Shown here piece after piece: positions 31,510-42,321 of a stretch of 64,000 nt of DNA. The notes under the pieces are model-generated. The model was not told the DNA's origin. It did no database searches and was given only the letters and a program-made list of their open reading frames with translations. Every line of letters starts with the position of its first letter. Positions within the stretch are counted from its first letter, which is position 1. The position numbers were made by a program, and so were the translations under genes. The stretch is from JACCZX01 sp963729165 (GTDB lineage: Bacteria > Pseudomonadota > Gammaproteobacteria > Burkholderiales > Burkholderiaceae_F), in contig CAVSMM010000007.1 of NCBI GenBank assembly GCA_963729165.1, positions 186,001 to 250,000 on the forward strand, written 5' to 3'.

Positions 31510-33803
31510 GCGTGTGTACGTGTCGACATGGTGACGCCACCGCGCGGGCGCACGATCTGCTGCACGTTTTTGACGCGACGTAGCGCACGTATGACGCGCG
31601 CCAGATGCGCGCGATCGTGTACCTGAATTTTGAAGTGAATCAGCGCGAGCTTCGCGTCTTCGTCTTCCAGGTGCACGTTCAGAATGTTCGATTCGGCTTC
31701 CGCGATCGCAACCGCGATGCGGCCCAGCACACCGCGCTCGTTCAGTGCACTGACGTCGACACCCACCGTGAAGTTGCTGGCCGGATCTTTTGCCCACTGC
31801 AGCTCGATCCAGCGGTCCGGGTCGGCGCGGCGTGCGCGCTGCGCATGCAGACATTCGGCCTGATGCACGGCTAAACCCTGACCTTTGCGAATATGACCGA
31901 CGATCGGATCGTCGGGAATCGGATGGCAGCACATCGCCATCTGCACGGCCATGCCTTCGGTGCCACGGACCACCACTGGAACCTGACTTGCCTGCGCCAC
32001 CGGACCATGCGTTTGCGAGTCGTCACCTTCAGCCGACTCCAGTGCAAGTTGCCGCGCGACGACTGCCGGCAGCTTACGGCCCAAGCCAATGTCGGCCCAA
32101 AGGTCTTCGCGTGATTTGCTATCGGACTGCTTGACGACCTTGTTCCATTGTTCGTCAGTGACATCCGCGAGCGACAGGCTGAACTGCTGCGCCGCTTGCG
32201 CAAGCAGCCGTTCACCGAGCTCGACCGATTCGTCGAACTTCATCGTGCGCAGAAAATGTCGAATCTCCGAACGCGCCTTGCCAGTTCGGACGAACGACAC
32301 CCATGCGGGGTTGGGTCTCGCCTCGGGGCCGGTGATGATCTCAACCATGTCGCCGTTTTTCAACTGTGTGCGCAGCGGCTGAATCTCATTGTTGATGCGT
32401 GCCGCAACCGTCTTGTTGCCGACATCCGTATGAATGCTGTACGCAAAATCCACCGGCGTTGCATCACGCGGCAGCGCGACGATGCGTCCCTTCGGCGTGA
32501 AGATGTAGACCTTGTCGGGGAACAAATCGACTTTGATGTGCTCCAGAAACTCGCTCGAGTCTCCCGTTTGCCGCTGAATTTCCAGCAGTGACTGCAGCCA
32601 TTGATGCGTGCGCGACTGCAGCTCTGACAGATCCGAGTCGTCGTCCTTGTACAGCCAGTGCGCGGCAACGCCGGTTTCAGCGACGTGGTGCATGTCCTTG
32701 GTTCGGATCTGAAACTCAACCGGTGTTCCGTACGGCCCGATCAGCGTCGTGTGCAGCGACTGATAGCCGTTGACTTTCGGAATTGCGATGTAGTCCTTGA
32801 ATTTGCCCGGAACCGGCTTGTACAGGCTGTGCAGCGTGCCGAGTGCGAGATAACACTGTGCCGGTGTATCGACGACGACGCGAAAACCGTAAATGTCGAG
32901 CACCTGCGAAAACGTAAGGCGCTTGTCTGCCATCTTCCGGTAGATGCCATACACGGTTTTTTCGCGTCCTTGAACTTCGGCTCGCAGCTTTGCATCCGCA
33001 AGCGACTTGCGCACGGCGACCATCATCTTCCCGAGCACTTCACGCCGATTGCCGCGCGCCGCCAGCACCGCTTTGTTGAGAACCTGATAACGCAGCGGAT
33101 AAAGGTGCTCGAAGCTCAGCTCTTCGAGCTCGCGGAACAGCGTATTCAAGCCGAGCCGATGGGCGATCGGTGCGTAGATTTCGAGGGTTTCTCGCGCGAT
33201 GCGACGGCGGCGCTCGGTGTCGACCGCCTCGAGCGTGCGCATGTTGTGCAATCGGTCGGCAAGCTTGATCAGCATCACGCGCACATCGCGCGCCATTGCC
33301 AGCAGCATCTTCCGAAAGTTCTCGGCCTGCGCCTGCTCGGTCGATGAGAACTGCAGCCGATCGAGTTTCGACACGCCATCGACCAGATCGGCAACGGTCG
33401 AGCCGAAGTGCTCGATCAACTGAGACTGCTCAATGCCGCAATCTTCGATGACGTCATGCAACAGCGCGGCCTGAATGGCTGAGCTGTCGAGACGCCATTC
33501 AGTCAGTATCTCTGCGACTGCGAGCGGGTGGGTGATGTAGGGCGCGCCGCTGCGGCGGAACTGTCCGAGGTGTGCTTCGTCCGAGAAGCGAAACGCCTCC
33601 TTGATCTTTTGGACGTCGGCCGAGGGAAGATATTTCTTGACACGATCGGTCAGCGTCGCGACGGTGGCTACCGCGCTGGCGGGTTCGGCATCGGGCTCCG
33701 AGCGCCAGACCGCTTTCTTAAAAGCTTGCGCAGCCCGTCGCGCGAAGCCGGGCGCTGCCGGCTCAGTGGCGTTGGATGCGACCGGAGGATCTTGTGATTC
33801 CAT
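31494..33803 (-). CDS. spoT: Bifunctional (p)ppGpp synthetase/hydrolase SpoT
   Basis: SpoT makes and degrades the alarmone (p)ppGpp. The 769-residue protein has an N-terminal extension, an HD hydrolase domain with intact motifs (HLGQFRRSGAPYITHP, LLHDVIED, RLHNMRTL), a synthetase domain (YGFRVVVDT, YQSLHTTLIGP), a TGS domain (VYIFTPKGRIVALP, TPVDFAYSIHTDVG) and a C-terminal ACT domain. The HD residues are kept, so it is SpoT rather than RelA. It is the last gene of yicC-gmk-rpoZ-spoT. Confidence 0.95.
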   Translation of the reverse strand: MESQDPPVASNATEPAAPGFARRAAQAFKKAVWRSEPDAEPASAVATVATLTDRVKKYLPSADVQKIKEAFRFSDEAHLGQFRRSGAPYITHPLAVAEILTEWRLDSSAIQAALLHDVIEDCGIEQSQLIEHFGSTVADLVDGVSKLDRLQFSSTEQAQAENFRKMLLAMARDVRVMLIKLADRLHNMRTLEAVDTERRRRIARETLEIYAPIAHRLGLNTLFRELEELSFEHLYPLRYQVLNKAVLAARGNRREVLGKMMVAVRKSLADAKLRAEVQGREKTVYGIYRKMADKRLTFSQVLDIYGFRVVVDTPAQCYLALGTLHSLYKPVPGKFKDYIAIPKVNGYQSLHTTLIGPYGTPVEFQIRTKDMHHVAETGVAAHWLYKDDDSDLSELQSRTHQWLQSLLEIQRQTGDSSEFLEHIKVDLFPDKVYIFTPKGRIVALPRDATPVDFAYSIHTDVGNKTVAARINNEIQPLRTQLKNGDMVEIITGPEARPNPAWVSFVRTGKARSEIRHFLRTMKFDESVELGERLLAQAAQQFSLSLADVTDEQWNKVVKQSDSKSREDLWADIGLGRKLPAVVARQLALESAEGDDSQTHGPVAQASQVPVVVRGTEGMAVQMAMCCHPIPDDPIVGHIRKGQGLAVHQAECLHAQRARRADPDRWIELQWAKDPASNFTVGVDVSALNERGVLGRIAVAIAEAESNILNVHLEDEDAKLALIHFKIQVHDRAHLARVIRALRRVKNVQQIVRPRGGVTMSTRTHAQDLA

Positions 33804-33855
33804 CAGCCCGCGCGCCGGTCACGTGGGTTCAGGAGCTGATGGAACTCAGCGCGTT

Positions 33856-34059
33856 CTAGGTTGGAACCTTGCGCAGCATCTCGATGCCGACTTTGCCTTG
33901 AGCAATTTCGCGCAACGCGGCAACCGGCGGCTTATCGCGCGTATCGATCTTGGGCGTATGGCCCTGAGCAAGCTGACGCGCGCGATACGCGGCGGCGAGT
34001 GCCAACTGAAAGCGGTTCGGGATATGTTTCAGGCAATCTTCAACGGTGATGCGGGCCAT
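33856..34059 (-). CDS. rpoZ: RNA polymerase omega subunit RpoZ
   Basis: Omega helps fold and stabilise the beta-prime subunit and, with DksA, forms a (p)ppGpp site. The 67-residue product (MARITVEDCLKHIPNRFQLA, then AAAYRARQL and KPPVAALREIAQGKVG) is typical in length and sequence for betaproteobacteria. It lies between gmk and spoT as in many proteobacteria. Confidence 0.95.
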   Translation of the reverse strand: MARITVEDCLKHIPNRFQLALAAAYRARQLAQGHTPKIDTRDKPPVAALREIAQGKVGIEMLRKVPT

Positions 34060-34127
34060 GGCGGTACTTTCGTCGGATATGCCGCCATTTTAGCCGAGCG
34101 CGGCACGCTCGTGCGATCGGATGGCCG

Positions 34128-34770
34128 TTATCCGATGCCTAATTGCTTAAATAATGCCCTATGGCGGACCATTTGCGTGCTGTACCGGAGCCGCGTCGGC
34201 GGTCACGATCGCGACCAATTGCGACAGCGCCAGCGTCAAAATCCTCGTTGATCACGATGAAGTCGAACTCGGGTGCGTGCTGGATTTCGCTGCGTGCCGC
34301 TGCGAGCCGGCGCGCGATCACGGCCGGTGAGTCCTGGCCTCGCTTCTTCAGACGGGCTTCGAGCGCATCGATCGATGGCGGAAGGATGAAGATTCCGATC
34401 GCGTGGGCGAACTGACGCCTTGACCTGACGCGCGCCTTGCCAATCGATTTCGAGCAACACGTCGATACCCGCGCGCACCCGCTCCTCGATCCAGACACGT
34501 GATGTCGCGTAATAGTTGCCATGAACCTCGGCGCTTTCGATAAATTCGTCGGCCGCGCGACGCCGCTCGAACTCATCGACGTCTAATGAAGTGATACTCG
34601 CGCCCGCTTTGCTCGCCATGGCGCGGCGCACGCGTCGTATAGGAAACCGACAACTGGATGTTCGTGTCGCGCGCCAGCAGAGCATTGACCAGAGTCGACT
34701 TGCCCGCACCCGACGGCGCGACCACCATGAACAGGTTGCCTGCGGAGGCGCCATCCAACGCAGTCTGCAT
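34128..34770 (-). CDS. gmk: Guanylate kinase Gmk, with frameshifts
   Basis: Gmk phosphorylates GMP to GDP and is essential. The N-terminal frame has the P-loop VAPSGAGKSTLVN and SVSYTTRAPRHGE; the middle frame has GNYYATSRVWIEERV and DVLLEIDWQGARQV; the third has GIFILPPSIDALEARLKKRG; and the true end RYSTQMVRHRALFKQLGIG is in yet another frame with its stop at 34128-34130. Breaks are near 34588, 34415 and 34185. All conserved parts are present, so the shifts are probably sequence errors. The ATG overlaps the yicC stop by one base (TGATG). Confidence 0.85.
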
Positions 34771-35687
34771 CACTCTAGGTTCTGGATCTGTTCGCGCATC
34801 TGTTCGATCAGAATCTTCAGATCGACCGATGCGTTGGTCATTTCGATTGCGGCGGCTTTCGATCCCAGCGTGTTGGCTTCGCGATTCAGTTCCTGCATCA
34901 AGAAGTCAAGGCGGCGACCGACTGCGCCGCCGGCTGCAAGCACGCGCCGCACTTCTGCCACGTGAGTGGTCAGGCGCTTGATTTCCTCGTCGACATCCAT
35001 TTTTAGTGCGTACAGCGTGACTTCCTGGCGAATGCGCTCGGATACTTCTTCGCGTGTCAATGCCGAACGCGCCGGAAAGTGCCGGTCCCAGCGCTTTTTC
35101 GAGCCGCTCGCTCAACTTGCGCTCAACCGCCGCGAGCAAGTCCGGCGCGCGCGCACTCAACTGTGTGGCGACAAGATCGATTTGCTCGCATTGCGCCAGC
35201 ATGGCAGTGGCGAGTGCGGCGCCTTCGCGACTGTCTCGACTCGGCAAGCGCCGCCAGTGCTTCGGCCAACGCCGCCAGCACTTGAATGCGCAGAATGTCA
35301 GGCTCAGCGCCGGGTGTTTCGACCACGCCCGGCCAATTTAGGACGTCGGCGGTGCTGATCGGTGCGGCGGCGGGCAGGGTCCGGGCGACCTGCGAAGCCA
35401 GGGCCGCGAGCTGCTGCAAGGCCGCGGGATTCAGCTCAGGCTCGTTTTCGCCGGCACCGCGCGCAACCGAGAGCCGGCACTCCACCTTTCCTCTTGCAAT
35501 CTGCGCGGTGATCGCTTCGCGCACCGCACGCTTCGGTGCTGCGCAAATCATCGGGCATTTTCAGCGACAGATCGAGAAAACGCGAGTTGACCGAGCGCAG
35601 TTCGAGCGTCAAACGGCCTAGCGCAGTCGGCCGCGCAGCACTCGCGAAGCCGGTCATGCTGGCGACGGGCTTCATCGTTGAAGTCAA
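34770..35687 (-). CDS. yicC: YicC family endoribonuclease, with frameshifts
   Basis: YicC-type proteins are endoribonucleases involved in stationary-phase survival and small-RNA decay. The product starts MTSTMKPVASMTGFASAARP; the family N-terminus (SMTGFAS, TLELRSVNSRFLDLSLKMP) is clear. The rest lies in other frames: AVREAITAQIARGKVECRLS, then SEREKALGPAL-type sequence, then the conserved DVDEEIKRLTTHVAEV, GRRLDFLMQELNREANTLGS and IEMTNASVDLKILIEQMREQ. Breaks are near 35540, 35235 and 35060. It precedes gmk, as is usual. Confidence 0.85.
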
Positions 35688-35859
35688 CGTGTAGCAGCCA
35701 ATAAAACCGGAGAACGCGATGTCATCACGAGCAAAGTAGCAAGGGCTATGGACAAGTAGGGCAGAGATTTAAGACGAAAACAGGCGAAAACGCACCTTAT
35801 TGTTGTTACGGCCCACCGAGTCCTATTGGCTAGAATCGCCGCGGTTCCCCACACACACC

Positions 35860-36855
35860 ATGCCCGCGCAGACCAACTCATCTTTGCCCGAAAGCCTCGA
35901 GGTCGGCGGCTATCGCATTGTAAAGAAGATATCGTCGGGTGGATTCTCGATCGTCTATCTGGCGACCGATGAACAAGGCAATTCGGTAGCAATCAAGGAA
36001 TACATGCCGGCTGCGCTCGCACAGCGCAAGCCCGGCGAACTCTCGCCGTACATCGCTCCGGAGAATCTGAACACCTACCGCATTGGCTTGAAGTGCTTCT
36101 TCGAGGAAGGGCGTGCGCTGGCGTCCATTTATCACCCGAACATCGTGCGCGTTATCAATTTCTTTCGCGCCAACGAAACGGTGTACATGGTGATGCACTA
36201 CGAATCGGGCCGGTCGTTGCAGGAACACGTGTTGCGCAACCGGAACAAAGATCAAAAAGACGTTTTATCCGAGCGCTTTATTCGGCGTGTGTTCGCTCAG
36301 GTGATGAATGGCCTGCGTGAAGTGCACTCGAACCGCCTGCTGCATCTGGATGTGAAGCCCGCCAACATCTATCTGCGAATGGACGGCACGCCGATTCTGC
36401 TGGACTTCGGCGCCGCGCGGCAAACGCTGCAGCGGGACATCAGCAAGACCTACCCGATGTATACGCCGGGTTTCGCTGCGCCCGAACTTTACAAGCGTGA
36501 TGCGGAACTGGGCCCGTGGACCGATGTGTACTCGATCGGATCCTGCGTCTATGCCTGCATGTCGGGCATGCCGCCGCAGGAATCCGACCATCGGTTGAAA
36601 GAAGACAAGATGCCGACGGCGCTGCGATCGTTTCGCGGGTTGTATTCGAATCAGCTGATCTCAATGGTTGAGCGCTGTTTACGGCTCAATTCGTTGGAGC
36701 GGCCGCAAACGGTGTTTGCGGTGCAAAAGGAGCTGCTGCAGAACGTTCCGGAGCGGCCCGAGTTCTCGATGGTGGAACGCACCGGCGCGCGCTGGCGCAA
36801 CCTGCAGGAGCGATTTTCGCGCTTCATGAAGGATCACAACATCACTTGGTTTTAA
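35860..36855 (+). CDS. Hanks-type serine/threonine protein kinase
   Basis: A 331-residue cytoplasmic kinase. It has the glycine loop KKISSGGFSIVYLA, the catalytic Lys in VAIKEYMP, an activation of the catalytic loop as HLDVKPANI (HLD instead of HRD), the DFG triplet in LLDFGAARQ, and a C-terminal tail with no membrane segment or sensor domain. The start at 35860 was preferred to upstream TTG options. It is paired with the PP2C phosphatase that follows, so the two probably set a reversible phosphorylation switch; the substrate is not visible. Confidence 0.9.
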   Translation: MPAQTNSSLPESLEVGGYRIVKKISSGGFSIVYLATDEQGNSVAIKEYMPAALAQRKPGELSPYIAPENLNTYRIGLKCFFEEGRALASIYHPNIVRVINFFRANETVYMVMHYESGRSLQEHVLRNRNKDQKDVLSERFIRRVFAQVMNGLREVHSNRLLHLDVKPANIYLRMDGTPILLDFGAARQTLQRDISKTYPMYTPGFAAPELYKRDAELGPWTDVYSIGSCVYACMSGMPPQESDHRLKEDKMPTALRSFRGLYSNQLISMVERCLRLNSLERPQTVFAVQKELLQNVPERPEFSMVERTGARWRNLQERFSRFMKDHNITWF

Positions 36856-36862
36856 TCCCAGG

Positions 36863-36935
36863 CGCACAAAAGTGAAAACCTACTTTTGTGCGATTAGTTA
36901 CAAAAAAATCGGTGGCAAAGCCACACGATTTTTTT
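36863..36935. terminator. Two consecutive hairpins between kinase and phosphatase genes
   Basis: The first stem is CGCACAAAAGT/ACTTTTGTGCG (36863-36873, 36882-36892). The second has A-run-ATCG, GTGGC-AAA-GCCAC and CGAT-T-run (36902-36935), a strong bidirectional terminator form. The downstream phosphatase gene therefore probably has partial read-through or its own promoter. Confidence 0.75.
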
Positions 36936-36986
36936 AGAACCAGAAAACAGCGCAGAAACTGGCCGCGTGACACTCGGCGCTGTCCG

Positions 36987-37925
36987 ATGGTTTTTCCGTT
37001 TACCAGGAGAGTAAGAAAGGCGGCCGGCGGATCAATCAGGACCGCATGGGCTACCTGTACACGCGCGACTCGCTGCTGATGCTGGTGGCGGATGGAATGG
37101 GTGGCCACGCGCGCGGAGAGGTGGCGTCGCAGTTGACTCTGCAAACGCTGGCGTCGATTTATCAGCGCGATGCGAAGCCACTGCTGGCCGATCCGGTGCG
37201 GTTTCTGGAGGACTCGGTACTGGCCGCTCATCGCGAGCTGCATCGCTATCGTGCCGAGCACAGCCTGCCCGAGGCGCCGCGGACGACGTTGGTTGCCTGC
37301 ATCATTCAGCAGGGCGTGGCGATCTGGGCGCATGTCGGTGACTCGCGGCTGTACATGATTCGCGGCGGCCGAATTCTGGACCGGACGATCGATCATTCGC
37401 GCGTCCACCATCTTGTGCAATCGGGCCTGATTCGGCCCGAAGATGCGAAGGATCATCCCGAGCGCAATCGCATCTTCAACTGCATCGGCGCCTATGTCGC
37501 GCCTACAGTCGAGGTCAGCCGGCCGGTCGCTTTGCGCAATGGCGACACGCTGCTGCTCTGTTCCGATGGCCTGTGGGGCACGTTGAACGACCGACAAGTC
37601 GCCGAAGCGTTCTCCGGAAAGACGGTGATGCGCGCGGTGCCTGAACTGATGGAGCTTGCGCTCGAGCTGGGCGGCCCGGAGTCAGACAACTGCACGGGCG
37701 TTGCGATGACCTGGGCCGGCACCGAATCGATGGAAATGGTGCCGCCGAGCGAAGCGCCGGTGTCGACCTTGCTGATTCCCGAGGGGACGGTCGCCTCTAC
37801 GATTCAAATGCCGCGAGTCGGCGAAGCCTGGCGTCGACGAAGAGTTGTCGGAAGAGCAAATCGACGACGCCGTGGCCGAAATCCAGAAGGCAATTCAGCG
37901 CAGCGGCAAACTCGTCGCAAAATAG
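36987..37925 (+). CDS. PP2C-type serine/threonine phosphatase, with frameshifts
   Basis: A PP2C phosphatase partner of the upstream kinase. Metal-binding motifs are intact: RRINQDRMG (Asp), LMLVADGMGGH, IWAHVGDSRLYMIR, LLLCSDGLW and SDNCTGVAM. The N-terminus matches the family only if one T is added to the T-run near 36991 (giving MVFSVYQESKKGGRR). Another shift near 37830 moves the true end (ELSEEQIDDAVAEIQKAIQR, then SGKLVAK) to a second frame with stop at 37925. There is no membrane segment. Confidence 0.85.
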
Positions 37926-37972
37926 GAGTTTGCGTTCAGGGGAGCGTGCGGCTGCGCCGCACGCAACAGCTA

Positions 37973-38702
37973 ATGATTTCAACATCACGGCCTGAGCGGC
38001 CGACGCGCCGACGAGCTGCGTCCGGTGCGCTTGCTGCGCAATTTCACCAAGCATGCGGAAGGCTCGGTGCTGGTCGAGTTCGGCGACACACGCGTCATTT
38101 GCACCGCCAGTGTCGAGGAGCGGGTTCCCGCGTTTCTGAAGGGCAAGGGCGAGGGCTGGGTCACCGCCGAGTACGGCATGCTGCCGCGCGCGACGCACAC
38201 GCGCTCGGACCGCGAGGCGGCGCGCGGCAAGCAGGGCGGTCGAACGCAGGAGATTCAGCGATTGATCGGGCGCAGCCTGCGAGCGGTATTCGATCTTGCG
38301 GCGCTTGGCGAACGCTCGCTGCATATCGATTGCGATGTCATTCAGGCAGACGGCGGCACGCGCACCGCGGCGATCACCGGTGGCTTTGTTGCCGCGTACG
38401 ACGCGTGCCGCTGGTTACGCGCGCGCGGCATGATCGACAACGTGCCGGTGTCAGACTTCGTCGCGGCAGTCTCGGTGGGTCTGTATGGTGGCGTGCCGGT
38501 GCTCGACCTCGATTACGTCGAAGACTCCGGCTGCGACACCGACATGAACGTCGTGATGACCGGCAAAGGCGGCTTCGTCGAAGTTCAGGGAACCGCAGAG
38601 GGTGCACCGTTTTCGGCGAAACAAATGGAGTCGATGCTGCAACTGGCCAGCGGCGGCATCCGCTCGCTGGTGGCAGCGCAGAAGCACGCTCTCGAATTGT
38701 GA
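37973..38702 (+). CDS. rph: Ribonuclease PH, with one frameshift
   Basis: RNase PH trims tRNA 3' ends phosphorolytically. The conserved body is VRLLRNFTKHAEGSVLVEFG, RVICTASVEERVP, GWVTAEYGMLPRAT, RTQEIQRLIGRSLRA and CDVIQADGGTRTAAI. The N-terminal codons (MISTSRP, then SGRRADELRP) become continuous if an extra G near 37995 is removed. About 240 residues, the usual length. The stop overlaps the GTG start of rdgB. Confidence 0.9.
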
Positions 38703-39296
38703 GCCGGCGGCTGATCCTGGCGTCATGCCAACGCTGCGAAGCTGCGAGAGATCTCGACGATGTTGGATGGCTCATGCTGGGACGTCGTATCGCAGCAGCG
38801 ACCTAGGGGTCGATTCGGCAGCAGAACCTCATGCGACGTTTGTCGAGAACGCACTGGCTAAAGCGCGTCATGCGGCAGCGCGTACCGGATCTGCCAGCGC
38901 TCGCTGACGACTCGGGACTGTGTGTCGATTCGCTTAACGGCGCACCCGGCGTAATGTCGGCGCGCTTTGCGGGCGAGGGTGCGAGCGATCGGAGCAACAA
39001 CGCGGAGCTGTTGCGGCGTCTGGCAGGCGTCACTCAGCGGCGCGCGCATTACACCTGCGTGCTCGTCGCAGTTCGCTCGCGCCGAAGATGCAGAGCCGAT
39101 CATCGTCGATGCGCGCTGGTACGGCGAAATCGCGCACGCGCCGCGTGGCTCGGGTGGATTCGGTTATGACCCGTTGTTTTACGTCGCAAGCTTGGGTTTG
39201 ACCGCGGCGGAACTCGATCCCGCGCACAAAAACAGAATCAGTCATCGCGGACTTGCGCTGCGTGCCCTCGCGGCGCGGCTGGCCGACTGGAATTGA
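38699..39296 (+). CDS. rdgB: dITP/XTP pyrophosphatase RdgB, with several frameshifts
   Basis: RdgB removes non-canonical purine nucleotides such as dITP. The start is GTG 38699, overlapping the rph stop. Reading across four apparent single-base insertions (near 38732, 38802, 38890 and 39067) restores LILASCNAAKLREISTML, then DLGVDSAAEPHATFVENALA, LPALADDSGLCVDSLNGAPG and the C-terminal GSGGFGYDPLFYV with ELDPAHKNRISHRGLAL. All active-site segments are thus present. This is the most disrupted gene for its length. Confidence 0.8.
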
Positions 39297-40538
39297 TGAA
39301 CTCGACGATCGAGATCAGGCCGCAGCGGCCCGCCGCAGCGAGTGTCGATGTGTCAGCCTATCTGCGCCCGGGCAGCATCAACCTGAGCTCTCTGCCGCCG
39401 CTGGCGCTTTACGTTCATTACCCCTGGTGCGTTCGCAAGTGCCCGTATTGCGATTTCAATTCTCACGAGGCGAACGCGCTCGGCGCGCCCGAAGACGAGT
39501 ATCTGAACGCAGTACGCGCCGATCTCGAAGCGGCGCTGCCGCTTATCTGGGGGCGGCGCATCATCAGCATTTTTATCGGCGGCGGAACTCCGAGTCTGAT
39601 GAGCGCGGGGGCACTTGACCGATTGTTGTCGGACATTCGCGCGTTACTGCCGCTCGCACTCGACTGTGAAATCACGCTCGAAGCAAACCCCGGGACTTTC
39701 GAGGCCGAGCGCTTTGCCGCGTACCGCGCCTCCGGCGTGAATCGACTGTCGATCGGCATTCAGTCGTTCGATGAACAAAAGCTGAAGGCACTCGGCCGAA
39801 TTCACGATCGCGCACAGGCGTTTGCCGCAATCGAGATCGCACAGCGTCACTTCGACAATTTCAACCTTGACCTGATGTACGCGCTTCCGGGCCAATCGCT
39901 GATCGAGCTGCAGACTGACGTCGAACACGCGCTCGCCGCACGGCCGCCGCATCTGTCGTTGTATCAATTGACACTCGAGCCAAATACGGTGTTCGCCAAG
40001 TATCCGCCGACGCTGCCCGATGAGGACGCAGCGGCAGCGATGCAGGACTGGCTCGAGGCAAGGACGGCAGCAGGCGGGATACGGCCGCTATGAAGTGTCA
40101 GCGTACGCAACGCCGGCGCGCGAGTGCCGCCACAACGTCAACTACTGGACCTTCGGCGATTATCTCGGCGTCGGCGCCGGTGCGCATAGCAAGATCTCGT
40201 TTCCACATCGCATCGTTCGGCAGGTGCGCTTTCGTCAGCCGGCGTCTTATCTTGAGCGGGCTGCAGCGGGAGAGTTCGTCGCCGAAAGCCATGAAGTCTC
40301 ACGCAACGAGTTGCCGTTCGAATTCATGCTGAACGCGCTGCGCTTGACTGGCGGGGTAGCCAGTAACTCGTTCTTTGAGAGAACCGGCCTCTCACTGAGC
40401 TCGATCGAGCCCGAGCTTGACGAGGCGGAGCGGCGTGGCTTGCTGGTGCGAGACCACCAAAGCGCTGGCGCCTACCGCGCTGGGCTTGCGCTTTTTGTCC
40501 GATTTGCAGGGGATGTTTCTAAATCCGTCTCGCCCTAA
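39296..40538 (+). CDS. hemW: HemW-type radical SAM heme chaperone, with one frameshift
   Basis: HemW binds heme and an iron-sulfur cluster and is often annotated as anaerobic coproporphyrinogen oxidase-like. The radical-SAM cysteines are in YPWCVRKCPYCDFNSH, followed by ISIFIGGGTPSLM, EANPGTFEAERF, GVNRLSIGIQSFDEQKL and DLMYALPGQS. A shift near 40070 separates the C-terminal part (YGRYEVSAYATPARECRHN, WTFGDYLGVGAGAHSKIS). The length of about 410 residues fits. It overlaps rdgB by one base. Confidence 0.9.
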
Positions 40539-40573
40539 GGTCGTGCTGCCATAATCCTCCTTTCGGGGCATAC

Positions 40574-40590
40574 TGCACTAACTTGGGGCA
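40574..40590 (+). promoter_or_regulatory. NtrC-type enhancer site upstream of glnA
   Basis: TGCACTAACTTGGGGCA resembles the NtrC consensus (TGCACCA, spacer, TGGTGCA) and lies about 100 bases before the sigma-54 promoter, a normal enhancer distance. Confidence 0.5.
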
Positions 40591-40687
40591 TCGGCAACGC
40601 GTGGCGGACCCCTAAGTGATTGAATCAAACGCGCTAAGCGCTTGACGCACAAGGGCAGTGCAGCCTTGCAGCGCCCGAGACCGCTTT

Positions 40688-40703
40688 TGGCACACTTAAT
40701 GCG
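40688..40703 (+). promoter_or_regulatory. Sigma-54 promoter of glnA
   Basis: TGGCACACTTAATGCG has a perfect -24 TGGCAC, and GC of the -12 element ten bases after GG (ATGC in place of TTGC). It is 48 bases before the glnA start. Confidence 0.7.
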
Positions 40704-40750
40704 TTGCGCTGCGACACACCACTTTATTAACGGCTAGGGAGAACTTCGAC

Positions 40751-42163
40751 ATGGCGACGGCCAAGGACGTAATGAAAACGATAAAGGACAACGAAGTGTT
40801 GTTCGTCGACCTTCGTTTTACCGATACCAAGGGCAAGGAGCAGCACGTCACGGTGCCCGTGAAAGCGTTCGAGGACGACAAGTTCGAACTGGGACACGCT
40901 TTCGATGGCTCGTCGATCGCCGGCTGGAAGGGGATTGAAGCGTCCGACATGTTGCTGATGCCCGATCCCGATACGGCGCGCATGGACCCGTTTCGCGAAG
41001 AGAACACGCTGATCCTGACGTGCGACGTGATCGAGCCTTCAACAGGCAAGGGCTACGACCGTGATCCGCGGTCGCTTGCCAAGCGCGCCGAAGCGTATTT
41101 GAAATCGACGGAGTTGGCGATATCGCGTACTTCGGGCCCGAGCCCGAGTTCTTCATCTTCGATGCGGTGACGTGGAGCGTCGACATGTCGGGCTCGATGG
41201 TTCGGATCAAGTCCGAAGAAGCACCCTGGTCGACTGGCATCGATTACGAAGCCGGCAACCTGGCGCATCGGCCGCCGGTGAAGGGCGGCTATTTCCCGGT
41301 GCCGCCGACCGATTCGCTGCAGGACATTCGCTCCGAGATGTGTCTTGCTGCTCGAACAGCAGGGCGTTGAAGTCGAGGTGCATCACCACGAAGTCGCGGC
41401 GCCGGGCCAATGCGAAATCGGCACCAAGTTCACAACGCTGACCAAGCGCGCCGATTGGCTGCAGATTCTCAAGTACACGGTGTGGAACGTCGCCGCGAGC
41501 TACGGCAAGACGGCGACCTTCATGCCGAAGCCGGTGGTGGGCGACAACGGCTCGGGCATGCACGTGCATCAGTCGATCTGGAACGGCGGCACCAATCTAT
41601 TTGCCGGCAACGGTTACGCCGGACTGTCGGATTTTGCGCTGTACTACATCGGCGGCATCATCAAACACGCTCGAGCGTTGAACGCGATCACGAATCCCGG
41701 CACCAATTCGTACAAGCGACTGGTGCCGGGGTTCGAAGCGCCGGTGAAGCTCGCGTATTCGGCGCGCAATCGTTCGGCATCGATTCGAATTCCGTACGTT
41801 TCGAATCCAAAGGGGCGCCGAATCGAAGTGCGCTTTCCCGATCCGACGGCGAATGCCTACATGGCATTCGCAGCGATGATGATGGCGGGGCTCGATGGGG
41901 TTCAAAACAAGATTCATCCCGGCGAGCCGGCCGATAAGAACCTGTACGACCTGCCGCCCGAAGAAGACGCCAAGATTCCGACCGTGTGCTCTTCGCTCGA
42001 GCAGGCGCTCGAATATCTCGATAACGACCGCGAGTTCCTGACCCGCGGCGGTGTTTTCAGCAACGATCTGATCGACGCCTACATCACGCTGAAAATGGAT
42101 GAGGTCACGCGCTTCCGGATGACGACTCACCCGCTGGAATTCGACATGTATTACAGCTCGTAG
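40751..42163 (+). CDS. glnA: Glutamine synthetase type I GlnA, with two compensating frameshifts
   Basis: GlnA makes glutamine from glutamate and ammonia. The body has FDGSSIAGWKGIEASDM, DPFREENTLILTCDVIEP, the substrate region HHHEVAAPGQCEIG, MHVHQSIW, NPGTNSYKRLVPG and the adenylylation-site region NLYDLPPEE. A G is missing near 41110 (after LKST) and a T is added near 41345 (CTTGCTG for CTGCTG), which puts residues in between in a third frame (AVTWSVDMSGSMVRIKSEEA). Total length of about 470 residues is normal. Being essential for growth without glutamine, it is unlikely to be a true pseudogene. Confidence 0.93.
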
Positions 42164-42321
42164 CCGCGGCGACGCAAAAGGAACCGGGGGCGTTCGTTGC
42201 GACGAACAACGCGCCCTCCCACGAATGCGGGAACTGGACCGACAAGACGGCTTACTCAGCGGATCCAAAGGCGAAGTCCTGTCTTACACTGCGCGCCTCT
42301 CGCCTCTCGGGGAATCGCCCA

